Source of the DNA: Bacteroidota bacterium
Lineage (GTDB): Bacteria > Bacteroidota > Bacteroidia > Chitinophagales > UBA10324
Length of the DNA stretch: 6,564 nt
NCBI GenBank assembly: GCA_003455275.1
Contig: DMRR01000013.1
Location: 1 to 6,564, forward strand
Reading direction: 5' to 3'
Shown here piece by piece: positions 6,479-6,564 of the stretch. How positions within the stretch are numbered: position 1 is the first letter of the stretch; every line of letters starts with the position of its first letter. The notes under the pieces were generated by a model. The model was given only the letters and a program-made list of their open reading frames with translations. It was not told where the DNA came from and searched no databases. A program made the position numbers and the translations under genes.

Positions 6479-6486
6479 TATTTTTG
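6479..6486 (+). promoter_or_regulatory. Candidate Bacteroidota -7 box (TAnnTTTG)
   Basis: TATTTTTG matches the TAnnTTTG -7 consensus of the Bacteroidota primary sigma factor exactly. A TTTG at 6451-6454 could serve as the -33 element, with a 24-nt spacer that is a little long. The predicted start of transcription would fall only a few bases before the ATG at 6494, implying a leaderless or nearly leaderless mRNA. T-rich sequence makes chance matches common. Confidence 0.25.
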
Positions 6487-6493
6487 ATTTTGT

Positions 6494-6564
6494 ATGAAAG
6501 AATTTTTGGGCGAAAAAATATTTGACTTGTATGATGAACATGAAATGCGGAAAGCATTTCTGCT
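6494..6564 (+). CDS. Possible 5' end of a divergent gene (runs out of the window)
   Basis: An open frame starts at ATG 6494 (MKEFLGEKIFDLYDEH...) and stays open for 23 codons to the window edge. An in-frame TGA lies three codons before the ATG, so no longer start exists. The short peptide is mixed hydrophilic and hydrophobic like a real protein N terminus, but I do not recognise it. It is divergent from the MBOAT operon. With so little sequence it could be chance; the opposite strand is also open across part of this stretch but with a less protein-like translation. Confidence 0.38.
   Translation, partial: MKEFLGEKIFDLYDEHEMRKAFL

Noticed and set aside
6311..6541. Minus-strand open frame of 76 codons overlapping the MBOAT start
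   Set aside because: It runs out of frame into well-supported MBOAT coding sequence and includes the purine-rich repeat translated as low-complexity residues; no protein features.
1..6564. CRISPR array, tRNA/rRNA gene, transposase or integrase
   Set aside because: No spaced direct repeats, no RNA-gene-like stems and no mobile-element protein motifs were seen; minus-strand genes fill nearly the whole window.

Overview
The window looks like part of a glycan biosynthesis locus from a member of the Bacteroidota. This is inferred from AT-rich coding sequence with AAA/ATT-rich gene starts, no Shine-Dalgarno sequence before any of the six starts examined, and the gene families present. No marker gene allows a finer placement, and genus or species is not claimed.

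Layout: six genes lie head to tail on the minus strand and fill positions 1 to 6353 with almost no intergenic DNA. In transcription order (right to left) they are: an AlgI-type MBOAT membrane O-acyltransferase (4911-6353); a membrane-anchored SGNH-like protein that is its probable partner (3929-4909); a Wzx-type polysaccharide flippase (2521-3927); two non-identical PAPS-dependent sulfotransferases (1610-2524 and 652-1602); and a family 2 glycosyltransferase cut off by the window edge (1-655). The five junctions are +1, +1, -4 (or +2), +7 and -4 nt, and all five complete genes end in TGA. One translationally coupled operon is the simplest reading. The flippase and the first-encoded... that is, promoter-distal, sulfotransferase at 652-1602 can only start at TTG codons.

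Right of the operon is a short gap (6354-6493) with a 12-nt CG palindrome touching the MBOAT start, a two-copy 14-nt purine-rich repeat, a weak hairpin and a Bacteroidota-type -7 box. A possible divergent plus-strand gene begins at 6494 and leaves the window.

How the genes may work together (inference): the glycosyltransferase adds a sugar to a lipid-linked oligosaccharide in the cytoplasm, the two sulfotransferases place sulfate from PAPS at two different positions, the flippase moves the lipid-linked unit across the inner membrane, and the MBOAT/SGNH pair O-acylates it on the periplasmic side. The product would be a sulfated, acylated surface or secreted polysaccharide. No Wzy polymerase, initiating glycosyl-1-phosphate transferase, outer-membrane exporter or PAPS-synthesis gene lies in the window, so the pathway is incomplete here.
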